This document shows, one piece after another, positions 1 to 8,680 of a stretch of DNA of 53,537 nt (within the stretch, counting starts at the first letter, position 1; every line of letters begins with the position of its first letter). The notes under the pieces were generated by a model. That model saw nothing but the letters and a program-made list of their open reading frames with translations, did not search any database and was not told the DNA's origin. Source of the DNA: Oscillospiraceae bacterium (lineage in GTDB: Bacteria; Bacillota; Clostridia; Oscillospirales; CAG-382); assembly GCA_015063785.1 (NCBI GenBank), contig SVTM01000018.1, positions 1 to 53,537 on the forward strand, written 5' to 3'. The translations under genes and the position numbers were made by a program.

Positions 1-2
1 TA

Positions 3-152
3 CGCAAGGACTTGAATATCGCAACCGGAACAATGACAAAGATGCGGCGTAATGAAGAGGTGGCTCTTTCCGTTCTGTTGCGTATCTGCGAGTATTTAGA
101 TTGCAATATCGGCGATATATGCGATGCTGTCAAAGTGGACCATCCGTTGTAA
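3..152 (+). CDS. Small Cro/C1-type helix-turn-helix regulator (3' end only)
   Basis: An open frame runs from the left edge to a TAA at 150-152 and gives 49 C-terminal residues. They contain MTKMRRNEEVAL followed by LLRICEYLDCNIGDI, the recognition-helix and closing-helix pattern of the short XRE proteins (YozG/HTH_26 type), which are usually about 70 residues long. The first third of the protein lies outside the window. The next gene starts 26 bases downstream on the same strand, so co-transcription is likely. Such proteins are normally DNA-binding regulators of neighbouring genes; which genes it controls is not shown. The family call is fairly secure, the role is inference. Confidence 0.7.
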   Translation, partial: RKDLNIATGTMTKMRRNEEVALSVLLRICEYLDCNIGDICDAVKVDHPL

Positions 153-178
153 ATCCAACAAACGATAAGGAGATTAAT

Positions 179-424
179 ATGGCTTGGAAAGAAATACGAA
201 ACGGAGAGCCAACCTCTCCACAAACTACACTTTCGGGAATCTGCAAGATTTCCGGGAAGAAGGCTGAGGTAACTACTTTTTTCAGGGGTACTGTGGAATG
301 CAAAACGGATTTACAGAAAACATATCGTTTCAAGGGGTATAAATGCAGTCTTCAGGAAGAAAACGGGCATCAAAATCCCGACTGTGCTAATGTGTGCCCG
401 TTAATTCAGAAAGAGTATCTTTGA
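179..424 (+). CDS. Small cysteine-containing protein of unknown function
   Basis: This 81-residue protein starts at an ATG preceded by AAGGAG at 167-172. An in-frame ATG at 101 would overlap the HTH gene and has no ribosome site. Residues include Cys22, Cys41, Cys56, Cys69 and Cys73, with the last pair in PDCANVCPL near the C terminus. The Cys spacing could bind a metal or form disulfides, but no known motif is recognised. No signal peptide or membrane segment is seen. It sits between an HTH regulator and a zinc-ribbon protein on the same strand, 28 bases before the latter, so it probably belongs to the same transcript. Function unknown. Confidence 0.65.
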   Translation: MAWKEIRNGEPTSPQTTLSGICKISGKKAEVTTFFRGTVECKTDLQKTYRFKGYKCSLQEENGHQNPDCANVCPLIQKEYL

Positions 425-452
425 TTAAATAATTATAGAAGGAAGTGACAAT

Positions 453-1166
453 ATGGCATTTTGTATTAACTGTGGACAAGAACTTGCAGAGGGAGCAAAG
501 TTCTGTGCAGGCTGCGGCACGGCAGTAAGCGATAACAATTCAACAACACAAAGAAAAACAGTATATGATGGTGAAATATTCAAATGCCCTAACTGCGGAG
601 ATATTTTGGATGCCTATGAATCCGTGTGCGAAACTTGCGGATATGAACGCAGAGGCGCAAAAGCAACTGGTTCCGTTCGGGAGTTGCAGTTGAAATTAGA
701 GGAACTTTATGCAAAGAGACCGCCGCGGAAGGTACATACAATATTTACTCAAGCGTTGAGTGGCGGGCAGGTATCCAATGCAGATGAAGAAATAGTAGGA
801 CTAATCAAGAACTTTTCTATCCCTAATAACAAAGAGGATATTATGGAGTTCATTATCTTGGCATCTTCAAACATTGATATGAAAGTATACGGCGCGAATA
901 GCCAGCAATATCAAACGCTCAACCCCGCACAACGAGAGGTATCTGATGCTTGGTTAGCAAAATACGAACAGGCATATCAAAAGGCACAACTTATGTTTGG
1001 TGGCACACAGGATTTCTTGAATATTCAAGGAGTATATGAGCAAAAGATGCGGGAGATTCAAAAGAGGAAGCGACAACTTCCCCTGCTTATAGCAGGTTGT
1101 ATAGGTGGCTCTTTGCTCATCGTTGTGTTTGTTTGGTTGCTGGTCTTTTTGACAGGTTCAATCTAA
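453..1166 (+). CDS. Double zinc-ribbon protein with C-terminal membrane anchor (YdjG-like)
   Basis: The 237-residue protein has two four-Cys zinc ribbons, at Cys4/Cys7/Cys18/Cys21 and Cys45/Cys48/Cys59/Cys62. A charged, mostly helical middle region follows. After a KRKR stretch there is one hydrophobic segment from about residue 209 to 235, so the ribbons would face the cytosol with a C-terminal anchor. The start is an ATG after GAAGGAAG. It lies 19 bases before an SPFH-domain gene. In Bacillus subtilis, YdjG (zinc ribbon, membrane) and YdjI (SPFH) belong to the PspA-linked ydjFGHI membrane-stress operon; the architecture here is similar, although no PspA gene is visible. The functional link is by analogy only. 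Confidence 0.7.
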   Translation: MAFCINCGQELAEGAKFCAGCGTAVSDNNSTTQRKTVYDGEIFKCPNCGDILDAYESVCETCGYERRGAKATGSVRELQLKLEELYAKRPPRKVHTIFTQALSGGQVSNADEEIVGLIKNFSIPNNKEDIMEFIILASSNIDMKVYGANSQQYQTLNPAQREVSDAWLAKYEQAYQKAQLMFGGTQDFLNIQGVYEQKMREIQKRKRQLPLLIAGCIGGSLLIVVFVWLLVFLTGSI

Positions 1167-1185
1167 AAACGAAAGGGGTATTACA

Positions 1186-2565
1186 ATGGCATTATTTGAT
1201 AGAAACAACCGCAAAGGTGGTTTAATGGACGAGATACGCTGTGACGAGCCGTCATACCTTATATGGAAGTGGCATCCGTCGGGTGTTCAGCAGGGCGAAA
1301 CAGTTAGAGAGAACTCTATCAGATGGGGATCTTCTCTGCGTGTCAAGGATGGCGAAGTTGCCGTTTTCGTTTACAAGCAGAAGAATGGCACAATGCAAGA
1401 CTTCATTGTTGGTCCATTTGACCAGATAATCAAAACAGCAAACTTCCCCGTACTGTCAAGCATCATCGGCTTGGCTTATGAGGGTGGTACACCTTTTCAG
1501 GCTGAGGTCTATTTCATCAACCTTGCCCGCATTATCCAAGTGAAGTTTGGTGTTCCTTTCTTCGATGTATATGACCCAAGGTTTGAGGACTTCGGTGTTC
1601 CCGTTGCCGTTAGAGGTACTGTCAGCTTCGGAATAGCAGACTATCGGGAGTTCATCAAACTACATAGACTCAGCAGTTTCAACCTTGACGACTTCCAGCG
1701 TCAAATCCGTGATGCAGTATGTCGCTATGTCAAGGATGCTGTGGCTAATGCTCCTGCAAAGAATAATATCCCCTTGGTGCAGATTGAAAGCAAGACAGCA
1801 CAAATCAATGATGTTGTCGAGTTTGACATCGGGGAGAGATTGAAGGAAACCTTTGGTGTTGTTGTGTCCGGTGTGGACATCGGGGCGATTGAGATTGACA
1901 AGGCAAGTGATGGATACCGTCAGCTTATGAGCGTTACCAAAGATATTGCGGGCGCAACAGCGAAAGCAGAGGCAGAAGCGAAAATCAAGGATATTGCTGA
2001 CAAACAGCGTATTGAGGCAGAGCACTATGAAGAATCCCTCCGCGTTCAGCGTGAGGAAGGACAGTACGCACAGCATATGCACACCCGTACTGCAAACTTC
2101 GGAGCATACCAAGTTGAAAAGCAGGCTGAGGTTGGCGTTGCAGGTGCGGAAGCACTTGGTCAAATGGGTGCAAATGGTGCAGGTAATGTCAATATCGGCG
2201 GCGGTGGCGGTGACGGCACGGGATTCAATATGGCTGCTATGATGGCAAGTATGGCTGTCGGCGGCGCTGTCGGTCAGAATATAGCGGGTGCTATGAACAA
2301 TATGATGGGTGGCATCAATCAGCAGACGGCGACGGGTGCTGTTCCTCCTCCCATTCCTACTGTTGCATATCACATAGCCGTCAACGGACAAGCAACCGGG
2401 CCCTTTGATATTGCCGTACTTACGCAGATGGCAAGTGCGGGGCAGTTCACCGCAGACAGTTTGGTGTGGAAGAACGGGATGGCTGAATGGCAGAAAGCAG
2501 GAACAGTAGAAGAACTGAAAAATCTATTTGTAAATGCTATGCCTCCAGTTCCAACCGAAAATTGA
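1186..2565 (+). CDS. SPFH/Band-7 domain protein with C-terminal GYF_2 domain (YdjI-like)
   Basis: A 459-residue protein starts at an ATG after AAAGGGG. Residues of about 20-310 match the SPFH/'virion core protein-like' family (FDRNNRKGG start, DEIRC, WHPSGVQ and the PVAVRGTVSFGI region), including an Ala/Glu/Lys-rich helix typical of the band-7 stalk. A Gly/Ala/Met-rich low-complexity linker spans about 320-385. Residues about 395-448 form a GYF_2 domain (YHIAVNGQATGPF, WKNGMAEW). There is no transmembrane segment, so membrane recruitment probably depends on a partner, for which the upstream anchored zinc-ribbon protein is the obvious candidate. SPFH proteins form oligomeric membrane scaffolds; here a role in envelope stress is inference. 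The gene ends before a strong terminator. Confidence 0.85.
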   Translation: MALFDRNNRKGGLMDEIRCDEPSYLIWKWHPSGVQQGETVRENSIRWGSSLRVKDGEVAVFVYKQKNGTMQDFIVGPFDQIIKTANFPVLSSIIGLAYEGGTPFQAEVYFINLARIIQVKFGVPFFDVYDPRFEDFGVPVAVRGTVSFGIADYREFIKLHRLSSFNLDDFQRQIRDAVCRYVKDAVANAPAKNNIPLVQIESKTAQINDVVEFDIGERLKETFGVVVSGVDIGAIEIDKASDGYRQLMSVTKDIAGATAKAEAEAKIKDIADKQRIEAEHYEESLRVQREEGQYAQHMHTRTANFGAYQVEKQAEVGVAGAEALGQMGANGAGNVNIGGGGGDGTGFNMAAMMASMAVGGAVGQNIAGAMNNMMGGINQQTATGAVPPPIPTVAYHIAVNGQATGPFDIAVLTQMASAGQFTADSLVWKNGMAEWQKAGTVEELKNLFVNAMPPVPTEN

Positions 2566-2650
2566 TAAAAATCACACCCTCTTCAAAAATATTCACACTC
2601 TAAAAACTAAAACTCACACTTGTATCATTAACTACATACTCACCAATAAT

Positions 2651-2685
2651 AAACCGCCGATCTTGATACAAGATTGGCGGTTTTT
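2651..2685 (+). terminator. Intrinsic terminator after the SPFH gene
   Basis: AACCGCCGATCTTG and CAAGATTGGCGGTT can pair around a short ATA loop with one wobble, followed by TTTTTGCTTT. It closes the plus-strand group at the left end of the window. Confidence 0.85.
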
Positions 2686-2748
2686 GCTTTACATTTCGCT
2701 ACTCTGTCAAATCAACATTTTTCAAAAAAGATAAGAAGGACAAAGACA

Positions 2749-2775
2749 AAAGGACGGTTGTTTTCAGCCGTCCTT
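2749..2775 (-). terminator. Intrinsic terminator after the aldo/keto reductase gene
   Basis: AAGGACGGTTG and CAGCCGTCCTT pair with one wobble around TTTT. On the minus strand the hairpin follows the stop codon at 2782 and is followed by a T-rich stretch, so it ends the IclR-GH2-reductase operon. Confidence 0.75.
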
Positions 2776-2781
2776 ATTATT

Positions 2782-3750
2782 TCAGTTCATTATGTAATCA
2801 AATTCTTCGTCGCTCAAATCGATCTTATCAAATTCAAACGCTTCCTTTAAATGAGATATTTTTCGTGTTCCGACCTGTGCAAAGACATTAAGCTTCTTTT
2901 CCGACACAAGCAACGCCAGCATAAGAGCTGAAACATTGGTGTTCTTGGTTTGAGATATCTGCTTTATCTTTTCGGCAAGCGCAAGGTTATGATCGTTAAG
3001 ATATTCCTTTTTGGCAGAATCCGAAATCTTTTCCATATTACCTGACACCAAAAGATTAAAAAAACCTTTTGCCACAGAAGAATAAGAAAACATCGCAAGA
3101 TCATCTCTTGCATATCTATCATATTCCTCATCACCATAAGACATTCCGAGCATATTGTTGATAAGCGATCCTTCATTAAGCTTAGCAATGCTATACTGTA
3201 TCTGGCTTGCAATAAATGGCGTTTTCCTACTTTTCTTTGCATATTCGTTTGCAGCAAGTATTCGCTCGTATTTCCAATTTGATGCGCCAACATGACGGAT
3301 TTTTCCGGATCTTACGTGAACATCGAGGGTGTCAATTATTTCTTCAACACTTCTCGATTCGTCGTCACGGTGCAACCAATAGATATCGATATAATCGGTT
3401 TTTAAGTTGATAAGACTATTATGAAGATCGTGATCTATTTCGGCTTTCGAAAGCCTTGGTATTCGCATATTGTTGCAATCCGGGTGGCCACCTTTTGTGG
3501 AGATAATTACTTTGTCACGGCATCCTTTTTGCAAAAGCCATTTTCCGATCGTCTTTTCGCTGGCACTTTTTTCACCGCCTAACCAATCGGCATAAACGCT
3601 TGCAGTATCAATGATATTTCCGCCTGCATCAAAAAATTCGTCCATGAGCAAGAATGAATCGTCACAAGATAATGAAGATCCAAAAGCATCCGTGCCAAGC
3701 ACGAGCTTACTTGCAAAAAGATCTGTATTATTTATTTTTGCGTACTTCAT
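2782..3750 (-). CDS. Aldo/keto reductase
   Basis: This 322-residue protein is an NAD(P)H-dependent carbonyl/sugar reductase of the AKR family with a TIM-barrel fold. The catalytic tetrad is visible: Asp in GGNIIDTASVY, Tyr in the same motif, Lys in VIISTKGG and His in IYWLHRDD. The SQIQYS and VGASNW segments are typical of the AKR11/12-like oxidoreductases often linked to sugar catabolism. The chosen ATG has AAAGGA just upstream; a TTG 15 bases further up would overlap the previous stop codon. It is the last gene of an operon with a GH2 enzyme and an IclR regulator, so its substrate may be a sugar released by the hydrolase; that is inference. Confidence 0.9.
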   Translation of the reverse strand: MKYAKINNTDLFASKLVLGTDAFGSSLSCDDSFLLMDEFFDAGGNIIDTASVYADWLGGEKSASEKTIGKWLLQKGCRDKVIISTKGGHPDCNNMRIPRLSKAEIDHDLHNSLINLKTDYIDIYWLHRDDESRSVEEIIDTLDVHVRSGKIRHVGASNWKYERILAANEYAKKSRKTPFIASQIQYSIAKLNEGSLINNMLGMSYGDEEYDRYARDDLAMFSYSSVAKGFFNLLVSGNMEKISDSAKKEYLNDHNLALAEKIKQISQTKNTNVSALMLALLVSEKKLNVFAQVGTRKISHLKEAFEFDKIDLSDEEFDYIMN

Positions 3751-3761
3751 ATATATTCCTT

Positions 3762-6518
3762 TCAATACAAAATGATTTCATCGATATTCCATCCACTAAC
3801 AGAAATAGTGTCATCTTTTTCTTGCGGCATATCGACAGTAACTGATATCACCTTTTGCTCATCCACATCGATGAAAAAATAATTATCGTCACAAACACAT
3901 CTCGAGATATCAGAGACGGTATCTATTTTTATAGGATATATGGGAATATCAGAAACGTTTTTAATCGAGATATGATAGACACTTTTTCTTCCTTCGTTTT
4001 TCTTGGACAAAACTGATGCTTCGATTTTGCCTTTTGACAAAGCTTTTATCTGTTCCTTAAGATACGGTCCTTTTTCGAAAAACATGTTACCACAAACAGT
4101 TTCTTTTTCAACAGAATAGACCTGCACATCATCAAAGGCTGACAAAACCTTGGGGTAATAGAAGCTTTCTCCTACGCGTTTGCCGTTTTCGAATGCAGAA
4201 ACACGAATGAAAAAATAGGTATCGTATATACTCCAAGGAAGATCTATGGTATGCTCTGCCACATCCACGGGTTTATCAGAGGTCACAGAAACCGTTTCTG
4301 ACGACAAGAAGAACTTGGTCATCTTATCATCAAATACCTCTGTAACAACCGTTAAATCGCCGCAGGGACAGTCGGATATGACTTTTATGGGTAGTTTTAT
4401 CTTTTCGCCGCGAGAAAAAGCATTGCGATCAAAGCATACAAAGGGATGAATGTGTTCGTATGCACGTTTTACCGCATAATACTGGGCATGGGGATGACCG
4501 AAAGCGTCAACGATCTGTATGGCAGAAGTAGGCCAAGGACGCTTGAAAACCCACGGCATTATACCCGTGGTCTTGGGATAATTTTCAAGCATAGATTCAA
4601 CCATAATAAGATAAAACTCGTATGAAGCCATATGTCCCGCCTCCACAAGCTCTTGCACGCAAAGATTGTGCATATCTATTATGTGAGAGGCTCGTGCAAG
4701 CATTCTCGGCACTCGGTCGGGCTGAAACTCTGTGAAATGATTGATAAAATCGGGAAAATCGCGCCTGAACTTATCGCTGAATATGTCATTTAAGGGCTTA
4801 TTTAGTTCGGTTTTGTTAATAACTCGCTTAAGTGTTTTATATGCAGGGAAAGAATGAATTCCGCTTTCACCAACAAAAGGCACATGCTTGTACAGGCGTC
4901 TGTACCAAGTAGGTTCCATATCGTTGTATATGTGCGCGCTTCCTCCATCGGGTGTAGTGCGATAAAACACTCTATCCGGAATGTATACATCATATTCATC
5001 CCATGTGGCAAACATAGCAGCAGCATTATACTTTGTATACGGATTATACTCATTGCCGGCACAAAAAACACACAATGACGGATGATTTCTTGTTCTGCAG
5101 AGATTGTATGTGAGCTGACTTCTAAGCACATCCACATTCCAATGTTCTGTCGTACCGTTGGCAATATAGCCATCCTGCCAGACCATAAGACCGTATTTAT
5201 CGCAAAGCTCATAGAAAACGTCCGACTCAGGCACCCCACCGCCGTTCCATACGCGCACAAGGCTGATCCCCTCGTTTTTAGCAAGCGATAACGTCCAATC
5301 ATATTCATCACGGTCTTCAAGATACAATTGGTCGAGTTCGGTCAGGTTCATCCCTTTCAGAAATATCTCTCGTCCGTTTACAACAAACTGAAACTTCTCA
5401 CCTCGGCGACAAAGTTTTTCTGCGGCGCCGTCAGTAACAATCAATGTCCTGATACCGGTTTTGAAAGTGTGTTCATCACACACCTTTCCATCATGTGAAA
5501 GGGAAATTTGCACAGTATACAGAGGTTGATCACCGTATCCATTGGGATACCAGAGTTTAGGCGAATCTATCACAATGTTTTTTCTGTAAAACAGGTGGTC
5601 ATTCGCTTTTTCAAATCCATCTCGCCCAAAAAACTCAATTGGATTTATCTGTTCAGAAAAAGCGTATACGACCTTTCCGTCGTCATCAGTGATAGAAAAG
5701 CTCACAGTCAAAGTATCATCAAGCTCTTTCGGCTGTATAGTGCCGGCATAACAATTTTGCGGAATATCCTCGCGGAAAGAAACCATTGTGCTGACGCCAG
5801 ATTTTTCGTCATTAACTGGTGTATTTATTGGCACTTCAAGCAAGAGAGACGCCTTGTTTTCTTCGATACTTACTGTATGAAGATACGGATTTGTTATATG
5901 ATATGTATCCAAAAACTCTATTCTGACACTGCGCCAAATTCCAACAACATTGAAATCACCATTTTGAGTGAGACTATCGTTTGTTATCTGCCATGGCGAT
6001 ATGGCATTTTTCGGATATACCTTTCTATAAGGCATAACCATTTCAGGGTGCATGTCTATAAGGTAATTGCAAGCAACCGCCTCAACGACAAGTTCGTTTT
6101 CGTCGCCATAATTCAAAAATTGCGAAACCTCGCAGACAGGTCCTCCGAACATTCCCTCATGCTCGCCAAGCAAAATTCCGTTTATCCACACACGCGAGTA
6201 ATAAGAAACGCCGTCAAAGCAAAGGTATGCCATATCTGAATGCGCTCTGTCAGCAAAGAAAGTTTTTTTGAAATACCACACTCTGTTCCGGATGTATTCG
6301 TATTTCTTACTATTGGTTCCTACATACGGATGTGGAAGAATTCCTGCTTCATAAAGGCACCACCCAACCGATTTTGGGAGAGTGGAACTATAATCATAAG
6401 AAAGTGAAGCCAGATCAACCACTTTTTCTTTTGTATCTGTAAAAAACCATTCACCGTCGAGAGACAGATGCGCTTTGCCTTGTCTTTTTTCTATAAAAAG
6501 GTTTTTATTAAGTTCCAT
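3762..6518 (-). CDS. Glycoside hydrolase family 2, beta-mannosidase-like
   Basis: The 918-residue protein has the GH2 layout: an N-terminal jelly-roll sugar-binding domain (about 20-200), an immunoglobulin-like domain, a TIM-barrel catalytic domain (about 375-680) and C-terminal beta domains. The acid/base Glu lies in CAGNEYN near residue 490 and the nucleophile Glu in FVGESGIHSFP near 551, matching the beta-mannosidase pattern of GH2. There is no signal peptide, so it acts on imported oligosaccharides in the cytosol. The start ATG at 6518 follows GGAGG at a spacing of 7; an upstream in-frame start would extend far into the preceding gene. It overlaps the IclR gene by 11 bases. Exact sugar specificity is not readable from sequence. 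Confidence 0.88.
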   Translation of the reverse strand: MELNKNLFIEKRQGKAHLSLDGEWFFTDTKEKVVDLASLSYDYSSTLPKSVGWCLYEAGILPHPYVGTNSKKYEYIRNRVWYFKKTFFADRAHSDMAYLCFDGVSYYSRVWINGILLGEHEGMFGGPVCEVSQFLNYGDENELVVEAVACNYLIDMHPEMVMPYRKVYPKNAISPWQITNDSLTQNGDFNVVGIWRSVRIEFLDTYHITNPYLHTVSIEENKASLLLEVPINTPVNDEKSGVSTMVSFREDIPQNCYAGTIQPKELDDTLTVSFSITDDDGKVVYAFSEQINPIEFFGRDGFEKANDHLFYRKNIVIDSPKLWYPNGYGDQPLYTVQISLSHDGKVCDEHTFKTGIRTLIVTDGAAEKLCRRGEKFQFVVNGREIFLKGMNLTELDQLYLEDRDEYDWTLSLAKNEGISLVRVWNGGGVPESDVFYELCDKYGLMVWQDGYIANGTTEHWNVDVLRSQLTYNLCRTRNHPSLCVFCAGNEYNPYTKYNAAAMFATWDEYDVYIPDRVFYRTTPDGGSAHIYNDMEPTWYRRLYKHVPFVGESGIHSFPAYKTLKRVINKTELNKPLNDIFSDKFRRDFPDFINHFTEFQPDRVPRMLARASHIIDMHNLCVQELVEAGHMASYEFYLIMVESMLENYPKTTGIMPWVFKRPWPTSAIQIVDAFGHPHAQYYAVKRAYEHIHPFVCFDRNAFSRGEKIKLPIKVISDCPCGDLTVVTEVFDDKMTKFFLSSETVSVTSDKPVDVAEHTIDLPWSIYDTYFFIRVSAFENGKRVGESFYYPKVLSAFDDVQVYSVEKETVCGNMFFEKGPYLKEQIKALSKGKIEASVLSKKNEGRKSVYHISIKNVSDIPIYPIKIDTVSDISRCVCDDNYFFIDVDEQKVISVTVDMPQEKDDTISVSGWNIDEIILY

Positions 6519-7299
6519 TTTTGTTTCCTCCGTCATTTTCAAAGCAAAGCCTTCGGTTCATTTCTTTAGAAGCGCGAAGAAGAAGGCGTGTAAGTCTTTT
6601 TCTCTCGTCACTCCCCTCGTCGTCACAAACTTCGGACACATACGCAATGCCTAATGCACCAAGCATTCCATTTTTATCTTTTATTTCAGCAACAAGACCT
6701 GACAGGTACTTCCCATCTTCAACAAGTGTCGATTTATGCAATACAGACATTTGAGATATCTTATCGAGTTCGAGCTTTAGCTCGTTGATAGAAGAAAAGT
6801 CTTTCCAAGAAGATGACGTTGGCATTCCGTGACGTGATATTATCTGATTCAATCTTTCATCGTCAAGTCTTGACATCATCAGTCTTCCTGCCGCTGTTCT
6901 GTATATGTCATCCACAAGAATATCCTGAACTGTTCGAGTAAGTATAATATCTGATTCATAATATTCAACAGTATATTTAGTGCCGTTTTGTATTTCAGAG
7001 ATCAAAACTGTCTTTCCGGTCATTTTGTGCAACCATTTCAGCACCGGCCTGCAAACAGACAGTCTTGAGGAGTCGAACTTTCCCGATCTTGTAAGATGAA
7101 AACACCCTGCACCGAGTCGATAGACAGCAAACTGCATGCGCTCGGCAAGCTGCTCTTCAATCAGAGTATCGAGTATTCTGACACAAGTGCTTTTGTTGAT
7201 ATCTGCATCGGCACAAATTTTTTCGAGCTTTACACCTTCGGGATAATGGTCAGAGAGAATTTTCATAATGACAGACGCTTTGTGTATCGACTTTACCAT
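6508..7299 (-). CDS. IclR-family transcriptional regulator
   Basis: A 263-residue protein with an N-terminal winged helix-turn-helix (residues about 1-60: SIHKASVIMKILSDH, LEKICADADINKSTCVRILDTL) and a C-terminal effector-binding domain (about 75-255), the standard IclR architecture. The start at 7299 has GGGGAGG six bases upstream; an ATG at 7314 lies before that site and is less likely. It is the first gene of the operon with the GH2 hydrolase and the aldo/keto reductase, overlapping the former. A promoter at 7329-7357 and palindromes just upstream suggest self-regulation in response to a sugar-derived ligand. The regulated genes and ligand are inferred from position. Confidence 0.9.
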   Translation of the reverse strand: MVKSIHKASVIMKILSDHYPEGVKLEKICADADINKSTCVRILDTLIEEQLAERMQFAVYRLGAGCFHLTRSGKFDSSRLSVCRPVLKWLHKMTGKTVLISEIQNGTKYTVEYYESDIILTRTVQDILVDDIYRTAAGRLMMSRLDDERLNQIISRHGMPTSSSWKDFSSINELKLELDKISQMSVLHKSTLVEDGKYLSGLVAEIKDKNGMLGALGIAYVSEVCDDEGSDERKRLTRLLLRASKEMNRRLCFENDGGNKNGT

Positions 7300-7328
7300 A
7301 TCGTTCCTCCCCATACTTTACTGTCTAC

Positions 7329-7357
7329 ATTATAAGCAACAAACAGCGCGAATGCAA
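7329..7357 (-). promoter_or_regulatory. SigA-type promoter of the iclR-GH2-reductase operon
   Basis: On the minus strand, TTGCAT is followed after 17 bases by TATAAT, 30 bases before the chosen iclR start codon. Confidence 0.75.
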
Positions 7358-7364
7358 TATGTTT

Positions 7365-7387
7365 TGTAAAATTTCACAATATGAAAT
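7365..7387. promoter_or_regulatory. Candidate operator: overlapping inverted repeats upstream of the iclR promoter
   Basis: TGTAAAATTTCACA (7365-7378) is a near-perfect palindrome (6 of 7 pairs), and ATTTCACAATATGAAAT (7371-7387) has perfect 6-base arms. Both lie directly upstream of the -35 element of the operon headed by an IclR regulator. IclR proteins bind palindromes of this size. Assignment to this regulator is inference. Confidence 0.4.
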
Positions 7388-7391
7388 CTAA

Positions 7392-7427
7392 AAAAACAAA
7401 AAAATAAAGCTCCCCAGCGGAGAGCTT
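7392..7427 (-). terminator. Intrinsic terminator of the infC-rpmI-rplT operon
   Basis: AAGCTCTCC and GGGGAGCTT (minus strand) pair around a 3-base loop with one wobble and are followed by TTTATTTTTTTG. It lies 11 bases beyond the rplT stop. Confidence 0.85.
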
Positions 7428-7438
7428 GTATTTTTAAA

Positions 7439-7792
7439 TTAGAGCGCTGCCTTTGCGGTAGCAACGAGGTTTGCAAATGCTTCCTTGTCAGAAACTGCAA
7501 TCTCAGCAAGCATCTTTCTGTTGAGAGTAACGCCAGCCTTCTTGAGACCGTTCATAAATCTCGAATAGTTGATATCGTTAACCTTGCACTGAGCAGAGAT
7601 ACGAGTGATCCAGAGCTTTCTGAAATCTCTCTTTTTCATCTTTCTGCCAGCGAATGCGTAGTTACCGCTCTTCATTACAGCCTGCTTAGCCATCTTGAAG
7701 TGCTTGCTCTTGGAACCCCAATAGCCCTTAGCGAGCTTTAACATCTTGTTGCGTCTCTTTCTTGTCATAAGAGCGCCCTTAATTCTAGCCAT
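7439..7792 (-). CDS. rplT: 50S ribosomal protein L20
   Basis: At 117 residues this is the standard length for bacterial L20. The basic N-terminus ([29 protein letters not shown]) and the [10 protein letters not shown] and [12 protein letters not shown] segments are diagnostic. L20 binds 23S rRNA early in large-subunit assembly and, in Firmicutes, also represses its own operon by binding the infC leader. It is the last gene of infC-rpmI-rplT, 48 bases after rpmI, and is followed by a terminator. Confidence 0.98.
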   Translation of the reverse strand: MARIKGALMTRKRRNKMLKLAKGYWGSKSKHFKMAKQAVMKSGNYAFAGRKMKKRDFRKLWITRISAQCKVNDINYSRFMNGLKKAGVTLNRKMLAEIAVSDKEAFANLVATAKAAL

Positions 7793-7840
7793 TTTATATA
7801 CCTCCGAATTTAATCAAATTAACAAACTTATCGCGAAAGT

Positions 7841-8038
7841 TTATGCGTAGGGCATAAGCTTCTTAACGATGGGTGCAAACGATTCGCTAATGTAAGCGTT
7901 GTTGCGAAGCTGACGCTTTCTCTTGGAAGTCTTCTTTCCGAGCTTGTGTCTTCTGTTAAGATGATTGAACTTTGCCTTGCCGCCCTTAGTAATCTTGAAA
8001 CGCTTGGCAGTAGCCTTATGTGTCTTAGTCTTTCCCAC
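7841..8038 (-). CDS. rpmI: 50S ribosomal protein L35
   Basis: This 65-residue basic protein (MGKTKTHKATAKRFKITK, then NHLNRRHKLGKKTSKRKRQL) has the usual length and sequence of L35, a component of the large ribosomal subunit. It is placed between infC and rplT, the conserved order. Confidence 0.98.
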   Translation of the reverse strand: MGKTKTHKATAKRFKITKGGKAKFNHLNRRHKLGKKTSKRKRQLRNNAYISESFAPIVKKLMPYA

Positions 8039-8104
8039 TGTGATTCATCCTTTCAAGTTTTAATTTTTCATAACGAAATATATGCGATATATTTCGGAAT
8101 TGAC

Positions 8105-8680
8105 TTATTGTTCGTCTTCGCCTTTATCGCGCTGCTGCTTTTCTTTCTTGGGCTTTGCAGCTGATGCGGTCTTTGGTGCAAGGAACATCAGCATTTGTCT
8201 TCCGTCAAGAACAGCAGGCTTTTCTATAACACCAATGTCGGTGCAAGCCTCGCCAAGCTTGTTGATAACTTCAAGACCAATGGATGTATGATTCATTTCA
8301 CGACCTTTAAAACGAACCGAAACCTTAACCTTGTTGCCTGCTGTGAGGAACTTTCTTGCGTGGTTGAGTTTTGTTTCAAAATCGTGTGTATCGATACGGC
8401 AGGAAAGCTGAATTTCCTTGATATCGATCTTCTGCTGTTTTTTCTTGGCTTCTTTCTGCTTCTTTTCTTTTTCGAAACGGAATTTTCCGAAGTCCATGAT
8501 ACGGCAAACAGGCGGTTCGGCACCGGGCGCGATCTCGACGAGGTCGAGACCCTTGTCAAACGCAAGCTTCTTTGCGTCCTGGGTTTTCATGATACCGAGC
8601 TGCGAGCCGTCTTCGTCAACAACTCTGATTTCAGCTGCTCTGATTTCTTCGTTAACAGAGAGCTCCTTGGCTGTTCCTAT
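8105..8680 (-). CDS. infC: Translation initiation factor IF-3 with apparent AUA start codon
   Basis: IF-3 checks start-codon and initiator-tRNA pairing on the 30S subunit. The N-terminal domain begins with SVNEEIRAAEIRVVDEDGSQ and the C-terminal domain includes HDFETKLNHARKFL and VRFKGREM. A Lys/Glu-rich tail extends the protein to about 191 residues, against roughly 170 in Bacillus. The frame has no ATG, GTG or TTG with a proper ribosome site near the expected N terminus: GGAGGTG is followed eight bases later by ATA (8678-8680), then GTAKELS. Non-AUG starts (AUU, AUA, AUC) are a known property of infC and allow IF-3 to repress itself. The in-frame GTG overlaps the ribosome site and is unlikely. 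Confidence 0.95.
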   Translation of the reverse strand: MGTAKELSVNEEIRAAEIRVVDEDGSQLGIMKTQDAKKLAFDKGLDLVEIAPGAEPPVCRIMDFGKFRFEKEKKQKEAKKKQQKIDIKEIQLSCRIDTHDFETKLNHARKFLTAGNKVKVSVRFKGREMNHTSIGLEVINKLGEACTDIGVIEKPAVLDGRQMLMFLAPKTASAAKPKKEKQQRDKGEDEQ

